Below are positions 16,261 to 25,733 of a stretch of 57,432 nt of DNA, piece after piece. Source of the stretch: Dawidia soli (lineage in GTDB: Bacteria; Bacteroidota; Bacteroidia; Cytophagales; Cyclobacteriaceae); assembly GCF_018598185.1 (NCBI RefSeq), contig NZ_JAHESC010000048.1:1-57432 (forward strand), read 5' to 3'. The notes under the pieces are model-generated. The model had not been told where the DNA came from and did no database searches. It worked only from the letters and a program-made list of their open reading frames with translations. The stretch's first letter is position 1. Every line of letters starts with the position of its first letter. A program made the translations under genes and the position numbers.

Positions 16261-16460
16261 GCGCGCAGGGCACCCGTGCGTTCGACGGTTGCAGGGTTGG
16301 GTTCGAAAATTGTACTGTCAGGGTTGATCAACAGTTTTGAAAAAATGCGGCGGGTGGGCGGGCCGTTTAAATCCAAACGCCCCCTATGTTTTACTCAAAT
16401 CCCCCATTGCAAGCCAGGGAGTGTGTGGTAACTTGGCTGCCCAGGCTTAACTGTGAAACC

Positions 16461-19400
16461 ATGAATCGCAAGACGAACGGATATTGTTTTTCGCACGCGT
16501 TGCGGGGGCTGATATTGGGCGCAGTCGCGCTGCTGCTGGCGGCGCTTATACCGCACGAGCCTAAGAGTCGCATTCGCCATTACGGCATTCGGGATGGGCT
16601 TTCGCAGGGCGTGGTTAATAGTATGACTCAGGACGAGCAGTCGCTGATGTGGTTTGCGACCGAGGACGGTCTGAATCGTTTTGATGGCTACACTTTTAAG
16701 GTCTTTAAATACGACCCGGACCAGGCGCGGGGGTTGGCGGACAACTTCATTCAAAGTATTTTTAAAGACTCGCGCGGGGCGTTTTGGGTTTCTTCCCGCA
16801 AGGGGCTGCACCGTTTTGACCAACTCAAGGAACAGTTTACGTTGTATAAACACCCGTTGCCGTCGGGTGCGACCGGCATTGGGAACGACGTGAGTTTTAT
16901 TGCCGAGGGGCGCGCGAGCAATTTGTGGGTGGCGTGGTATGGGGCAGGCTTTGCGTCGTTTGATAAGACTACCCAGACGTTCACACCGTACACCGACAAA
17001 ACGTTGCCGGGGCTTACAAGCACGCAGACGCTGACGTTGCTGGAAGATAAGTTTGGGTTACTATGGGTGGGGACACAGAACGGCGGCCTTGATGTGTTCC
17101 AGGTGAACAAGGGAACGATTGGAAAGAAACACGAGAGCTTATCGGATAAGATGCGTCTGCCGTCGCATACCGTGCGGTGTTTTGCGGAGGACCAGGCGGG
17201 TAACCTTTGGATCGGTACGGCCAATGGGTTGGTGCTGTACAAGCGGCAGGAGAACGCTTTTTATACCTTCAACGGCGCGCAGTTCGGCATTGCGGGTAAG
17301 AGCATCTTTACCCTACTGGCCGATAGCCACGAAAACCTTTGGATCGGCGTGCAAGGTGGTGGCCTTTATGCGTTGGACCTACGGCAGCTCGGTAGTCGCA
17401 ATCTGGACGATATCATCTTTAAGCGTATTCAGAATCTGGATACTTACAATATCTCCAAACGTACTATTCTGTCGCTGTACGAAGACAAAGACAAGAACCT
17501 GTGGGTGGGTACGTTTGGTGATGGCGTGTATATGATAAGTGGCTTGCGGGAGAAATTTATAAAGTTTCAACGCAAGCAGTATACCGACGAGTCGCTTAGC
17601 TATGTGCAGTACTACGGCATGTGCTATGATGCCGACGGCAGCTTGTGGCTGGGTACCGACGGCGACGGTATATACCGCGCGCGCAGTACTGGCGAGACTA
17701 CCGGACATTACAAGGCTGACGGCCGTGCAGGAAGTCTGAAAGACAACGCTGTGCTCAGTGCTTTTCGTGACCATCACAACAATCTGTGGTTCGGTACCTA
17801 TTCACAGGGATTGTTTCGCTATGACAAGGAGCGCGACCGTTTCGAGCACTACCGCTACCTGGGCGACCCGGCGCTGACGGGGGGGCACGACGTACGAGTG
17901 ATCTTCGAAGACACGCAGCACACGTTGTGGGTTGGGACCAACCGCGGCGGGCTTTGTCGGGTGGATGAGAGGCGCCGCGGCTACAGCCAGGTGCCCGGGG
18001 CCACGGGGGTGCTGCGCGATGGCGACATCCGCGCGATTGCGGAGGACAGTATTGGTGGCTTATGGCTGGGCTGTTACGGCGACGGCGTGCATTATCGGGC
18101 GGCGGGCGCGGGGCGGTCCCTACGATATTTCTATTCGTCGGATGCAAAAGATCAACTCAAGAGCAATGTGATTTTTGCGTTGCGTTTCGACCGTAAGGGT
18201 ATGCTTTGGATCGGTACCGGAGGGGGAGGGTTGAGTGTATTCAACCCGGGCCGGAAAGCGCTGCGCCGCTTTAGTGACAAACGCGGGCTGGCCAACAATA
18301 CAGTCTATGCTATTCTGGCGGACCATACCGACAATCTGTGGCTTAGCACGAACAAAGGCATTTCGAAGTATGATCCTGCAACGGAGAAGTTCACCAATTA
18401 CGACGTGAACGACGGTTTGCAAGAGGGGCAGTTCAACCCGGGAGCGGCGCTGTACAACGACCTGACGGGGTATATGTGCTTCGGGGGTACGATGGGCTGC
18501 AATCTTTTTTATCCCGACCAGGTGGAACAGGATATTAAGAAGCCGCGTGTAATGATTTCGGGTTTTCAGCTGTTCAACAAACCGGTGGAAGTAAATGCCC
18601 GCAACGACAGCGACTTTGCGCTGCGCCAGGTCATCAGCCGCACACCGGCTATCGCGTTGACGCACGATCAGTCGGTGTTTACGTTTGAGTTTGTAGGTAT
18701 TAACTACAGCTATCCGGAGAAGAATGTGTATGCGTACAAGCTGGAAGGGCTGGATCGTGACTGGAACTATGTCGGCGCGCAGCGCTCGGCCACGTATCGC
18801 TATGTACCGCCTGGCGACTACATATTTAAAGTCAAGGCCTCCAACCAGGAGAATGCCTGGAGTGACGAATATGCGAGTATTGCCGTAACGATCCTGCCGC
18901 CGTTTTGGCGTACGCCGCTGGCGTATTGTTTGTATGTGGTGGTTGCGGGGGGACTGTGTTTCGCCGTCGTGACGGTGCGCAGAAAACAAACTATCCTGCG
19001 GAAGCGGCTCAAGATCGAAAAAGCGCAACGCAAGCGCGAGCGGCGGATGGTGCAAGAGAAACTGACCTTTTTTACCGAGATCAGCCACGAGTTTCGTACA
19101 CCGCTGACGCTGATGATCGGCCCGTTGGAAGAGATGGTGACACGCGAGGGGAGCTATACTCCGAACGGCCGTAAACTGAAGATGGTATACCGCAATGCGC
19201 ACAAGCTGCTGAGCCTTATCAATAAGCTGCTGGACTATCGTAAGATCGAAAGCGGCAACATCGTTCTTCACGTTACGGAAGACGACCTGGTAGCTTTTGT
19301 GGAAGAGATCTGTATTACTTTTCAGGAACTGGCCTCGCGTAAGAACGTTGCCTTCCGGTTTCATACCGATGTGCCGTCGTTGCAGGCATGGTTTGATAAA

Positions 19401-20639
19401 GAGAAGATGGAGATGGTGATTACGAATATCATTTCCAATTCCTTTAAATATATCGGCAAGGGCAGCGAGATCAGCGTATCGTTGCACCGGCAGGTGTCTG
19501 AAAAGTGGCCGCAGGGCAAGGTGTCGATCAAGGTGAAAGACAATGGCGTCGGCATTCCGCGTAAACAACTGGGAAGTGTATTCGACTGGTTTTACCGTGG
19601 CGACAGCTCCGGGCCGATGAGCTCGGGCATTGGCCTGGCGCTGGCTAAGAAGCTGGTGAACTTGCACCGGGGGGAGATCTATGTCGAAAGTACGGAAGGG
19701 AGTGGTTCGACGTTCAGCGTGAAGTTTCCGCTGGGTAAGGACCATTTCAAACCGAACGAGATTGTGGCCGATGCCGGTGAGGATAAGTTCCTGCGACAAC
19801 CCGGGGACGCCGTCGTGCCTCCTTCGCCATTGCTACTCGAAGAGGTTGCGGACGATGTCACCGGTCGCAAGGGACAGCGTTGTCTGCTGATTGTAGAGGA
19901 TGATGAAGACATCCGTACGTTTTTGTGCGAATATCTGGCGAAAGACTACCGCGTAATGGAGGCGGTGGAAGGAAGGGAGGGACTTACCCTGGCGGCCGAA
20001 CACCACATCGACCTTGTGATCAGCGACATTATGATGCCTGGCATGAACGGCATTGACTTTTGTCGTGAGTTGAAACACAATATCCGCACGAGCCATATCC
20101 CCGTGATATTGCTGACGGCCAAAACATCGCTGACCCATCACAAGGAGGGCATCGAGATCGGCGGCGACGCCTACATTACCAAGCCGTTTAGCCCGGAGAT
20201 GCTTACGCTGACGATCAATAACCTGCTGCAGTCACGCGAGACCCTTAAGCGCTTTTACCGCAACTTGTTCGCAGCTCATGCACCCGGACCGGAGCCGTCG
20301 GCGTCGCAATCTCCCGACGAGAAATTTCTGCACACTATTTATGAAATGCTACTGACCAACCTCGACCACAAGGATTTCAATGTAAACGAGCTGTGCGAGG
20401 CGCTCAACATGAGCCGCTCTTTGTTATATAAGAAGGTAAAAATGCTGACCGGCCTCTCGCCGGTGGAGTATCTGCGGTCTCTCCGCATGCAAGAGGCCGC
20501 CAAGCTGCTGAAGTCCAAAAAGTATAAAGTCTTTGAGGTGGTGTACATGGTTGGCTTCTCGGACCTGAAATATTTTCGGCAGTGTTTTGTCAAGGAATTT
20601 GGCCACGCTCCTTCTGACTTTCTAAAAAACGCGGGGTAG
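16461..20639 (+). CDS. hybrid two-component system regulator (sensor kinase/receiver/AraC fusion) of the PUL
   Basis: 1392 residues from the ATG at 16461. A signal-anchor helix is followed by about fourteen Reg_prop beta-propeller repeats (recurrent LWxGTxxGGL) forming two periplasmic propellers, then a Y_Y_Y domain (about 745-805). A membrane helix lies at about 815-840. HisKA carries His876 (EISHEFRTPLTLM) and is followed by HATPase_c (DNGVGIP, GIGLALAKK). A receiver starts at 1140 with Asp1189 (VISDIMMPGM), and a C-terminal AraC helix-turn-helix at about 1290-1390. Such proteins sense an oligosaccharide in the periplasm and directly activate the neighbouring SusCD operon, here 215 bases downstream on the same strand. 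Confidence 0.96.
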   Translation: MNRKTNGYCFSHALRGLILGAVALLLAALIPHEPKSRIRHYGIRDGLSQGVVNSMTQDEQSLMWFATEDGLNRFDGYTFKVFKYDPDQARGLADNFIQSIFKDSRGAFWVSSRKGLHRFDQLKEQFTLYKHPLPSGATGIGNDVSFIAEGRASNLWVAWYGAGFASFDKTTQTFTPYTDKTLPGLTSTQTLTLLEDKFGLLWVGTQNGGLDVFQVNKGTIGKKHESLSDKMRLPSHTVRCFAEDQAGNLWIGTANGLVLYKRQENAFYTFNGAQFGIAGKSIFTLLADSHENLWIGVQGGGLYALDLRQLGSRNLDDIIFKRIQNLDTYNISKRTILSLYEDKDKNLWVGTFGDGVYMISGLREKFIKFQRKQYTDESLSYVQYYGMCYDADGSLWLGTDGDGIYRARSTGETTGHYKADGRAGSLKDNAVLSAFRDHHNNLWFGTYSQGLFRYDKERDRFEHYRYLGDPALTGGHDVRVIFEDTQHTLWVGTNRGGLCRVDERRRGYSQVPGATGVLRDGDIRAIAEDSIGGLWLGCYGDGVHYRAAGAGRSLRYFYSSDAKDQLKSNVIFALRFDRKGMLWIGTGGGGLSVFNPGRKALRRFSDKRGLANNTVYAILADHTDNLWLSTNKGISKYDPATEKFTNYDVNDGLQEGQFNPGAALYNDLTGYMCFGGTMGCNLFYPDQVEQDIKKPRVMISGFQLFNKPVEVNARNDSDFALRQVISRTPAIALTHDQSVFTFEFVGINYSYPEKNVYAYKLEGLDRDWNYVGAQRSATYRYVPPGDYIFKVKASNQENAWSDEYASIAVTILPPFWRTPLAYCLYVVVAGGLCFAVVTVRRKQTILRKRLKIEKAQRKRERRMVQEKLTFFTEISHEFRTPLTLMIGPLEEMVTREGSYTPNGRKLKMVYRNAHKLLSLINKLLDYRKIESGNIVLHVTEDDLVAFVEEICITFQELASRKNVAFRFHTDVPSLQAWFDKEKMEMVITNIISNSFKYIGKGSEISVSLHRQVSEKWPQGKVSIKVKDNGVGIPRKQLGSVFDWFYRGDSSGPMSSGIGLALAKKLVNLHRGEIYVESTEGSGSTFSVKFPLGKDHFKPNEIVADAGEDKFLRQPGDAVVPPSPLLLEEVADDVTGRKGQRCLLIVEDDEDIRTFLCEYLAKDYRVMEAVEGREGLTLAAEHHIDLVISDIMMPGMNGIDFCRELKHNIRTSHIPVILLTAKTSLTHHKEGIEIGGDAYITKPFSPEMLTLTINNLLQSRETLKRFYRNLFAAHAPGPEPSASQSPDEKFLHTIYEMLLTNLDHKDFNVNELCEALNMSRSLLYKKVKMLTGLSPVEYLRSLRMQEAAKLLKSKKYKVFEVVYMVGFSDLKYFRQCFVKEFGHAPSDFLKNAG

Positions 20640-20854
20640 ACGGGCTAATCTTTGGCCTGCTTCGAAGCCGATACCCCCTGTACGTACTTTTTTATGGTGT
20701 AGATCGCAAAAAAGACGCCAATGAAGCGTTTTTGGAGCTCTTACCCATCCGCCCCTCACGAAGTACAAGTTCACCCCCGCTCAAAGCAAACGATTTCGGT
20801 CACTTTTATGCAATGGTTTGCAGAAGCCATTTCCCATACCTAATAAATAAACCT
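20640..20854. promoter_or_regulatory. leader between PUL regulator and susC-like gene
   Basis: 215 bases. A weak hairpin (ACGC...GCGT, about 20715-20728) with flanking A and T runs may end the regulator transcript. The remaining sequence should hold the promoter and binding site of the hybrid regulator for the SusCD operon, but I find no clear -33/-7 pair. Confidence 0.35.
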
Positions 20855-23800
20855 ATGATGAAAAAACATTTACTAAACATCCTGGCGCCCCGTGTGCTGC
20901 TCTTCCTGGCAGTCTGTGGCGGCCTGCTTTGTTCCGGCTCCCTGCGAGCGCAAACGGAGGTGACCGTGACGGGCGTCATCACGGCTCAAGAGGACAATGC
21001 TCCCCTGCCAGGGGTGAGCGTGATTGTGAAAGGGACCTCACAGGGCACGACGACCGACACCGATGGACGTTATACCCTGCGCGTGTCAGGCAAGGATCCG
21101 GTGCTTATCTTTACCTTTATTGGCTACACCTCCCAGGAAGTGCCGCTGGGTACCAGGACTTCTATCGATGTTGTCCTGACGACGGATATCGAGACCCTGT
21201 CGGAAGTTGTGGTGGTGGGGTACGGTGAGCAGAAACGCGAGACCTTGACCGGATCGGTTTCGCAAGTGAAAGGTGGCGACCTTGTCAAGAGTCCGCAAGC
21301 TAACGTGTCCAACTCCCTGGCGGGCCGCTTTTCAGGCATCATTGCCAGCAATCGTGGCGGTGAGCCCGGCTACGACGGGAGCAGCTATAACATCCGTGGC
21401 CTGGCCACTACAGGTAACAACGACGTGCTGGTGGTTATCGACGGTATACCCGGCCAGCTCGGTGGCCTGGAGCGACTTAATCCAAACGACATTGAAAGCA
21501 TTTCGATTCTGAAAGACGCTTCGGCCGCTGTCTACGGCAGCCGTGCTGCCAACGGCGTAATACTGGTGACTACCAAACGCGGCAAGAGCGGCAAGCCTAC
21601 GATTTCGTACAGCTTCAACCAGGGCTTTTCGTCGCCGACCCGGTTGCCCAACATGGCGGATGCGTTTACGTATGCCACCATTCAGAACGAGATAGACTAC
21701 TATAACAACAAGACGGGCGGCATGAACCAGCACTATAGTGAAGAGCAGCTGCAGCGCTTCCGCGATGGTTCGGACCCCATCAATTATCCCAACACCAACT
21801 GGGCGGACGAAACGCTAAAGTCTGTTGCGCTGCAAAACCAGCAGAATCTTTCCATTAATGGTGGTACGGAGGACGTTCGCTACTATGTATCGCTCGGCAA
21901 AATATACCAGGATGGTCTGTACCGCCACGGTGCGACGAAGTACAACCAGTATAACTTCCGGTCGAATATAGACGCCAACATCACCAAGGACTTTAAAGTA
22001 TCGCTGTCGCTGGCTGGCCGCGAGGAGGACCGTATCTTTCCTACCACGGCGGCGAACGATATTTTCCGGTCCATCTACCGGGCGTACCCGACGGTCATTG
22101 CGCGTTACCCCAATGGCTTTCCGTCCACGGGCATCGAAAACAACAACCCCATTATGCTGGCGACAAGCGCCGGTGGTACGAACAAAAATCCCATCCAGGT
22201 ATTCAACGGCATTTTGCGGGCAAGCTATGCTATTCCGGCGGTGAAGGGGCTTTCCGTAGACGGCTTTTATGCCGTGGACAAGACCTGGAATTTTTCCAAG
22301 TCTTTTGCCCAACCGTATGCTGTCTATAGCTATAACGGCGCCACCGATGTTTATACCCGGTCGGTTACCGGCGGATCTTCCGGTGCCGCGAAGATGACGC
22401 AGTCGCAGGAAAACAACAGCCTGATCAGTTACAACGGCAAGCTAAACTACGAGCGCCAGCTCGGCGATCACAACGTCAATGCCTTTGTTGCCTACGAGCA
22501 AAGCAAAACGCATCGTGAAAAGATGGGCGCCACACGCCTGAACTACCCCACGTCACTCACCCCTGAGCTGACTCAAGGCGGATCGGCGGCTACAGACCGT
22601 GACAACACCGGATCCAGCTATAACTATACCCGCCAAAGCTATATTGGCCGCGCAGCGTACAACTACAAAGAAAAGTATCTGGCCGAAGTGCAGGTGCGGA
22701 TCGATGGTTCGTCTACCTTTCCCGACGGAGAGCAGTATGGCACCTTTCCGGCGGTCTCGGCAGGGTGGAGAATTTCGGAGGAAAGCTGGTTTGCCGATAA
22801 TGTGACGTTTCTCGACGACCTCAAAATCCGCGCCTCGCACGGTCGGTTAGGAAACGACAACGTGGGCCAGTTTCAGTATTTCAATAACTACTCGTTCAAC
22901 AGCGTGTACGTGATCGGCAGTGACAAGCATCCGGGCATTGACCTGACCAAGTTGGCCAACCCGCAGATTACCTGGGAGGTTGCCAAGAAGACCGACATTG
23001 GCGTGAACGCTACTGTGCTGCGCAACTTCTCGCTGGAGTTTATATACTTTCTGCAAGACCGCTCTAACATTTTGGCGCCGCGCAACGCTTCGATACCCGG
23101 CAGCTCGGGCATAGTCAATCCCTTTGATCCGAAGGATCCGAACAATCCCTACAACCCGCTGGTACCGTCTGAAAACATCGGCGAAGTAAAAAGCCGCGGT
23201 ATCGAGATGACGGTAGGATATAAACACACCGGAGATTTCTGGTACAACGTTTCAGCCAATATGACCTATGCAAAAAGCGAGGTGATCTTTATGGATGAGG
23301 CCTCTTCGGTATTGCCGTACCAGCGTCAGACCGGCCGGCCGCTGAACAGCTACCTGCTATATAACACGATCGGTATCTTCCGTAGCGCCGCGGACCTTGA
23401 CAGCTACCCGCACTTGTCAAATGCTCAACCCGGCGACCTGATCTTTGAAGATTATAATGACGATGGTGAGATTACGGCCGACGACCAAGTGCGTACCAAG
23501 TATGGGAACATTCCGGAACTTACTTACGGCGTTAATGTCAATGCTGGCTGGAAGAACTTCGACGTCTCCATTCTTTTTGCGGGGCAGAGCCGCGTGAGCC
23601 AATATGTGTTGGCGGAGTCGGGCACTGTCGGTAACTTTTACAGCACGTGGGCCGACAATCGCTGGAGTCCTTCGAACGTCGACGGCAGCTACCCGCGTGT
23701 GGACACCCGGGCCTCTTCGTCCATCAACGGGTCGAATAAAAACAATTTCTGGTTGAACGACGCGTCTTTTCTGCGTCTGAAAAACATCGCTATTGGTTAC

Positions 23801-23980
23801 AATGTGCCCGGTGCGCTGGCCTCCAGGTTGCATCTGTCGAACCTGCGTGTATATGCCAATGCGTTTAATCTTTTTACTATTACCGACGTGAAAGACTACG
23901 ATCCGGAAGGCAGTAGCGAAAGCGGTCAGTTTTATCCGCAGCAGCGTATCATCAACGTAGGCGTCAATCTTCAGTTTTAA
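20855..23980 (+). CDS. SusC-like TonB-dependent oligosaccharide transporter
   Basis: 1041 residues; start taken at the first of two adjacent ATGs (20855). A signal peptide (to about residue 34, SLRAQ) is followed by a carboxypeptidase-regulatory-like beta domain (VTVTGVITAQEDNAPLPGVS). Next comes the SusC/RagA linker VVVVGYGEQKRETLTGSVS, a plug domain (NVLVVIDGIPGQ-like, SRAANGVILVTTKRGK) and a long beta barrel ending in a Phe (NVGVNLQF). It imports oligosaccharides across the outer membrane with its SusD partner, five bases downstream. It is the first gene of the catabolic operon. Confidence 0.97.
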   Translation: MMKKHLLNILAPRVLLFLAVCGGLLCSGSLRAQTEVTVTGVITAQEDNAPLPGVSVIVKGTSQGTTTDTDGRYTLRVSGKDPVLIFTFIGYTSQEVPLGTRTSIDVVLTTDIETLSEVVVVGYGEQKRETLTGSVSQVKGGDLVKSPQANVSNSLAGRFSGIIASNRGGEPGYDGSSYNIRGLATTGNNDVLVVIDGIPGQLGGLERLNPNDIESISILKDASAAVYGSRAANGVILVTTKRGKSGKPTISYSFNQGFSSPTRLPNMADAFTYATIQNEIDYYNNKTGGMNQHYSEEQLQRFRDGSDPINYPNTNWADETLKSVALQNQQNLSINGGTEDVRYYVSLGKIYQDGLYRHGATKYNQYNFRSNIDANITKDFKVSLSLAGREEDRIFPTTAANDIFRSIYRAYPTVIARYPNGFPSTGIENNNPIMLATSAGGTNKNPIQVFNGILRASYAIPAVKGLSVDGFYAVDKTWNFSKSFAQPYAVYSYNGATDVYTRSVTGGSSGAAKMTQSQENNSLISYNGKLNYERQLGDHNVNAFVAYEQSKTHREKMGATRLNYPTSLTPELTQGGSAATDRDNTGSSYNYTRQSYIGRAAYNYKEKYLAEVQVRIDGSSTFPDGEQYGTFPAVSAGWRISEESWFADNVTFLDDLKIRASHGRLGNDNVGQFQYFNNYSFNSVYVIGSDKHPGIDLTKLANPQITWEVAKKTDIGVNATVLRNFSLEFIYFLQDRSNILAPRNASIPGSSGIVNPFDPKDPNNPYNPLVPSENIGEVKSRGIEMTVGYKHTGDFWYNVSANMTYAKSEVIFMDEASSVLPYQRQTGRPLNSYLLYNTIGIFRSAADLDSYPHLSNAQPGDLIFEDYNDDGEITADDQVRTKYGNIPELTYGVNVNAGWKNFDVSILFAGQSRVSQYVLAESGTVGNFYSTWADNRWSPSNVDGSYPRVDTRASSSINGSNKNNFWLNDASFLRLKNIAIGYNVPGALASRLHLSNLRVYANAFNLFTITDVKDYDPEGSSESGQFYPQQRIINVGVNLQF

Positions 23981-23985
23981 TCATC

Positions 23986-25668
23986 ATGACTATGAACATT
24001 AAAGAAAAGTATATATACCCGGTAGCCCTGGCGGCCCTTGCCTGCCTGGCGGGTGCCTGCAACGATGGGTTGCTGGATGTCGAGGCGACCGACCGTATCG
24101 GCGACAGCCCGATTGTGAACGACTCGTCGCTGTTCGAAGATTTTGTGATAAACCGCTATATGGGTGTACGCCTTCAAGAAAAAGAAGCCGAAGGTACACC
24201 GCCTGGTTTCGGACGCGGCTTTGAATACGCCCTGTGGGCGTCGCTTACCGATGAAGCCATTTACAACAACGATGACAACACCTGGGTTGTGCAACGTGGG
24301 CAGCTGGCGCCGGAAAACCTGGGTATTACCGGTACGCTGTGGGCTCGCAGCTACCGCAGTATTCGCGAGTGCAACTACGCGCTGAGCGTGATCGACCAGG
24401 TACAGATGAGCGCTTCTCACAAGGCCTGGCTTACGGCCGAGCTGAAATTTATCCGCGCGTATCGCTACCACGATCTTGTGCGTAATTATGGGTCGGTGGT
24501 GCTGATGGGCGACAAGGTCTATAACCTCACCGATGACCTGGCCGCGGAGGGATTGTTTGAAAAATCGACTATTGCCCAGGGCGTGGAGTACGTTGTTGCC
24601 CAACTGGACGAGGCGGCGGCGGGGTTACCGGCCGTCAACAATTCTACGTGGCAACTTGGCCGGGCTACGCGCGGCGCGGCGCTGGCGTTGAAAGCACGAA
24701 TGCTGCTGTATGCGGCCAGTCCGTTGTACAACGTCGGCACATGGCAGGCGGCGGCCGACGCGGCCCAGGATGTGATGGAACTGAGCTATTCGCTGCACCC
24801 CGACTATCGCTCGTTGTTCCTGTCGCCTTCCAGCAGCGAGATTATCTTCGAGCGGCTGTATGCCGTCGGCGCGCGCCATGTTTGCCTCGAAATTTCCAAC
24901 GGCCCGAACGGATACGGGGGCTGGGCTGGAAACTCGCCGCTACAAAATCTGGTGGATGCTTACGAAGTGAAGGTGGATGCGACCACGGCGGTGCCTTTTG
25001 ATTGGGAGAACACTGCGCATAAAGCCGACCCCTATGCCAACCGTGACCCGCGTTTCAATGCCAGCATTCTGCACAACGGTTCGGACTACCGCGGCCGTGA
25101 GATCGAAACCTTCCTGCCCGGCGGTAAAGACAGCAAAGACGGTCAGGACAACTGGAACGCTTCGAAGACGGGATATTACCTGAAGAAATTCCTGAACGAT
25201 GCACTGCCTATCCAAAACCCATGGGACGTTGCCGGCACACAGCCGTGGATCTACCTGCGGTATGCCGAGGTATTGCTGAACTACGCGGAGGCGCAAAACG
25301 AAGTGGCCGGTCCCGACGCCTCGGTGTATGACGCGATCAACCTCATACGCCAGCGTGCGGATATGCCTGACCTGCCGGCGGGACTCGACCAGGACGGTAT
25401 GCGAGACGCCATTCGCCACGAACGTCAGGTGGAACTTGCCTTCGAAGAGCATCGCTTTTACGACGTGCGGCGGTGGATGATCGCTATGGACACGGAGAAC
25501 GAACCTGCCTACGGTGTATCAATCACCAAAAGCGGTAGTGTCCTGACATATCAGAAGGTAGTAGCGCTCGATGGACGCAAGTTCGAGGAAAAACATTACT
25601 GGCTCCCCATTCCCCGCGCGGAGATTCAATCGTCCGGCGATCGCCTGGATCAGAGTCCACATTACTAG
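23986..25668 (+). CDS. SusD-like outer-membrane glycan-binding lipoprotein
   Basis: 560 residues. A lipoprotein signal with the lipobox LAGAC (Cys near residue 25) is followed by the usual helical SusD/RagB TPR scaffold and the C-terminal signature with RHERQVELAFEEHRFYDVRRW and YWLPIPRAEIQ. It caps the SusC channel and binds substrate. The start at 23986 has a second Met two codons later. Gene order and the five-base gap to the SusC gene confirm the pair. Confidence 0.96.
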   Translation: MTMNIKEKYIYPVALAALACLAGACNDGLLDVEATDRIGDSPIVNDSSLFEDFVINRYMGVRLQEKEAEGTPPGFGRGFEYALWASLTDEAIYNNDDNTWVVQRGQLAPENLGITGTLWARSYRSIRECNYALSVIDQVQMSASHKAWLTAELKFIRAYRYHDLVRNYGSVVLMGDKVYNLTDDLAAEGLFEKSTIAQGVEYVVAQLDEAAAGLPAVNNSTWQLGRATRGAALALKARMLLYAASPLYNVGTWQAAADAAQDVMELSYSLHPDYRSLFLSPSSSEIIFERLYAVGARHVCLEISNGPNGYGGWAGNSPLQNLVDAYEVKVDATTAVPFDWENTAHKADPYANRDPRFNASILHNGSDYRGREIETFLPGGKDSKDGQDNWNASKTGYYLKKFLNDALPIQNPWDVAGTQPWIYLRYAEVLLNYAEAQNEVAGPDASVYDAINLIRQRADMPDLPAGLDQDGMRDAIRHERQVELAFEEHRFYDVRRWMIAMDTENEPAYGVSITKSGSVLTYQKVVALDGRKFEEKHYWLPIPRAEIQSSGDRLDQSPHY

Positions 25669-25678
25669 TCATTGTATT

Positions 25679-25713
25679 ATCGATTCCGGAAGCATGTTGC
25701 TTCCGGAATCGAT
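25679..25713 (+). promoter_or_regulatory. strong intergenic hairpin between susD-like and GH30 genes
   Basis: A perfect 15-bp stem, ATCGATTCCGGAAGC (25679-25693) and GCTTCCGGAATCGAT (25699-25713), with a five-base loop. It lies 10 bases after the SusD stop and 20 bases before the GH30 start. No T run follows, so it is more likely an RNA-processing/stability element or partial attenuator than a classical terminator. It could set SusCD messenger above that of the enzymes. Confidence 0.75.
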
Positions 25714-25733
25714 GTTGAAGATATATACTATCC

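Noticed and set aside
16041-16376. N-terminal 112 residues of a 284-codon minus-strand frame
   Set aside because: They overlap the AraC remnant, switch between unrelated compositions and contain AraC-like pieces in another frame, so they are pseudogene sequence rather than part of the zinc-ribbon-like protein.
18120-19799. 559-codon open frame on the minus strand
   Set aside because: Antisense to the hybrid regulator, whose kinase domains are unmistakable; the antisense translation is rich in His/Arg/Val without any fold signal.
20732-20854. 41-residue extension of the SusC-like protein
   Set aside because: It would place the signal peptide internally; the double ATG at 20855 gives a normal signal peptide.
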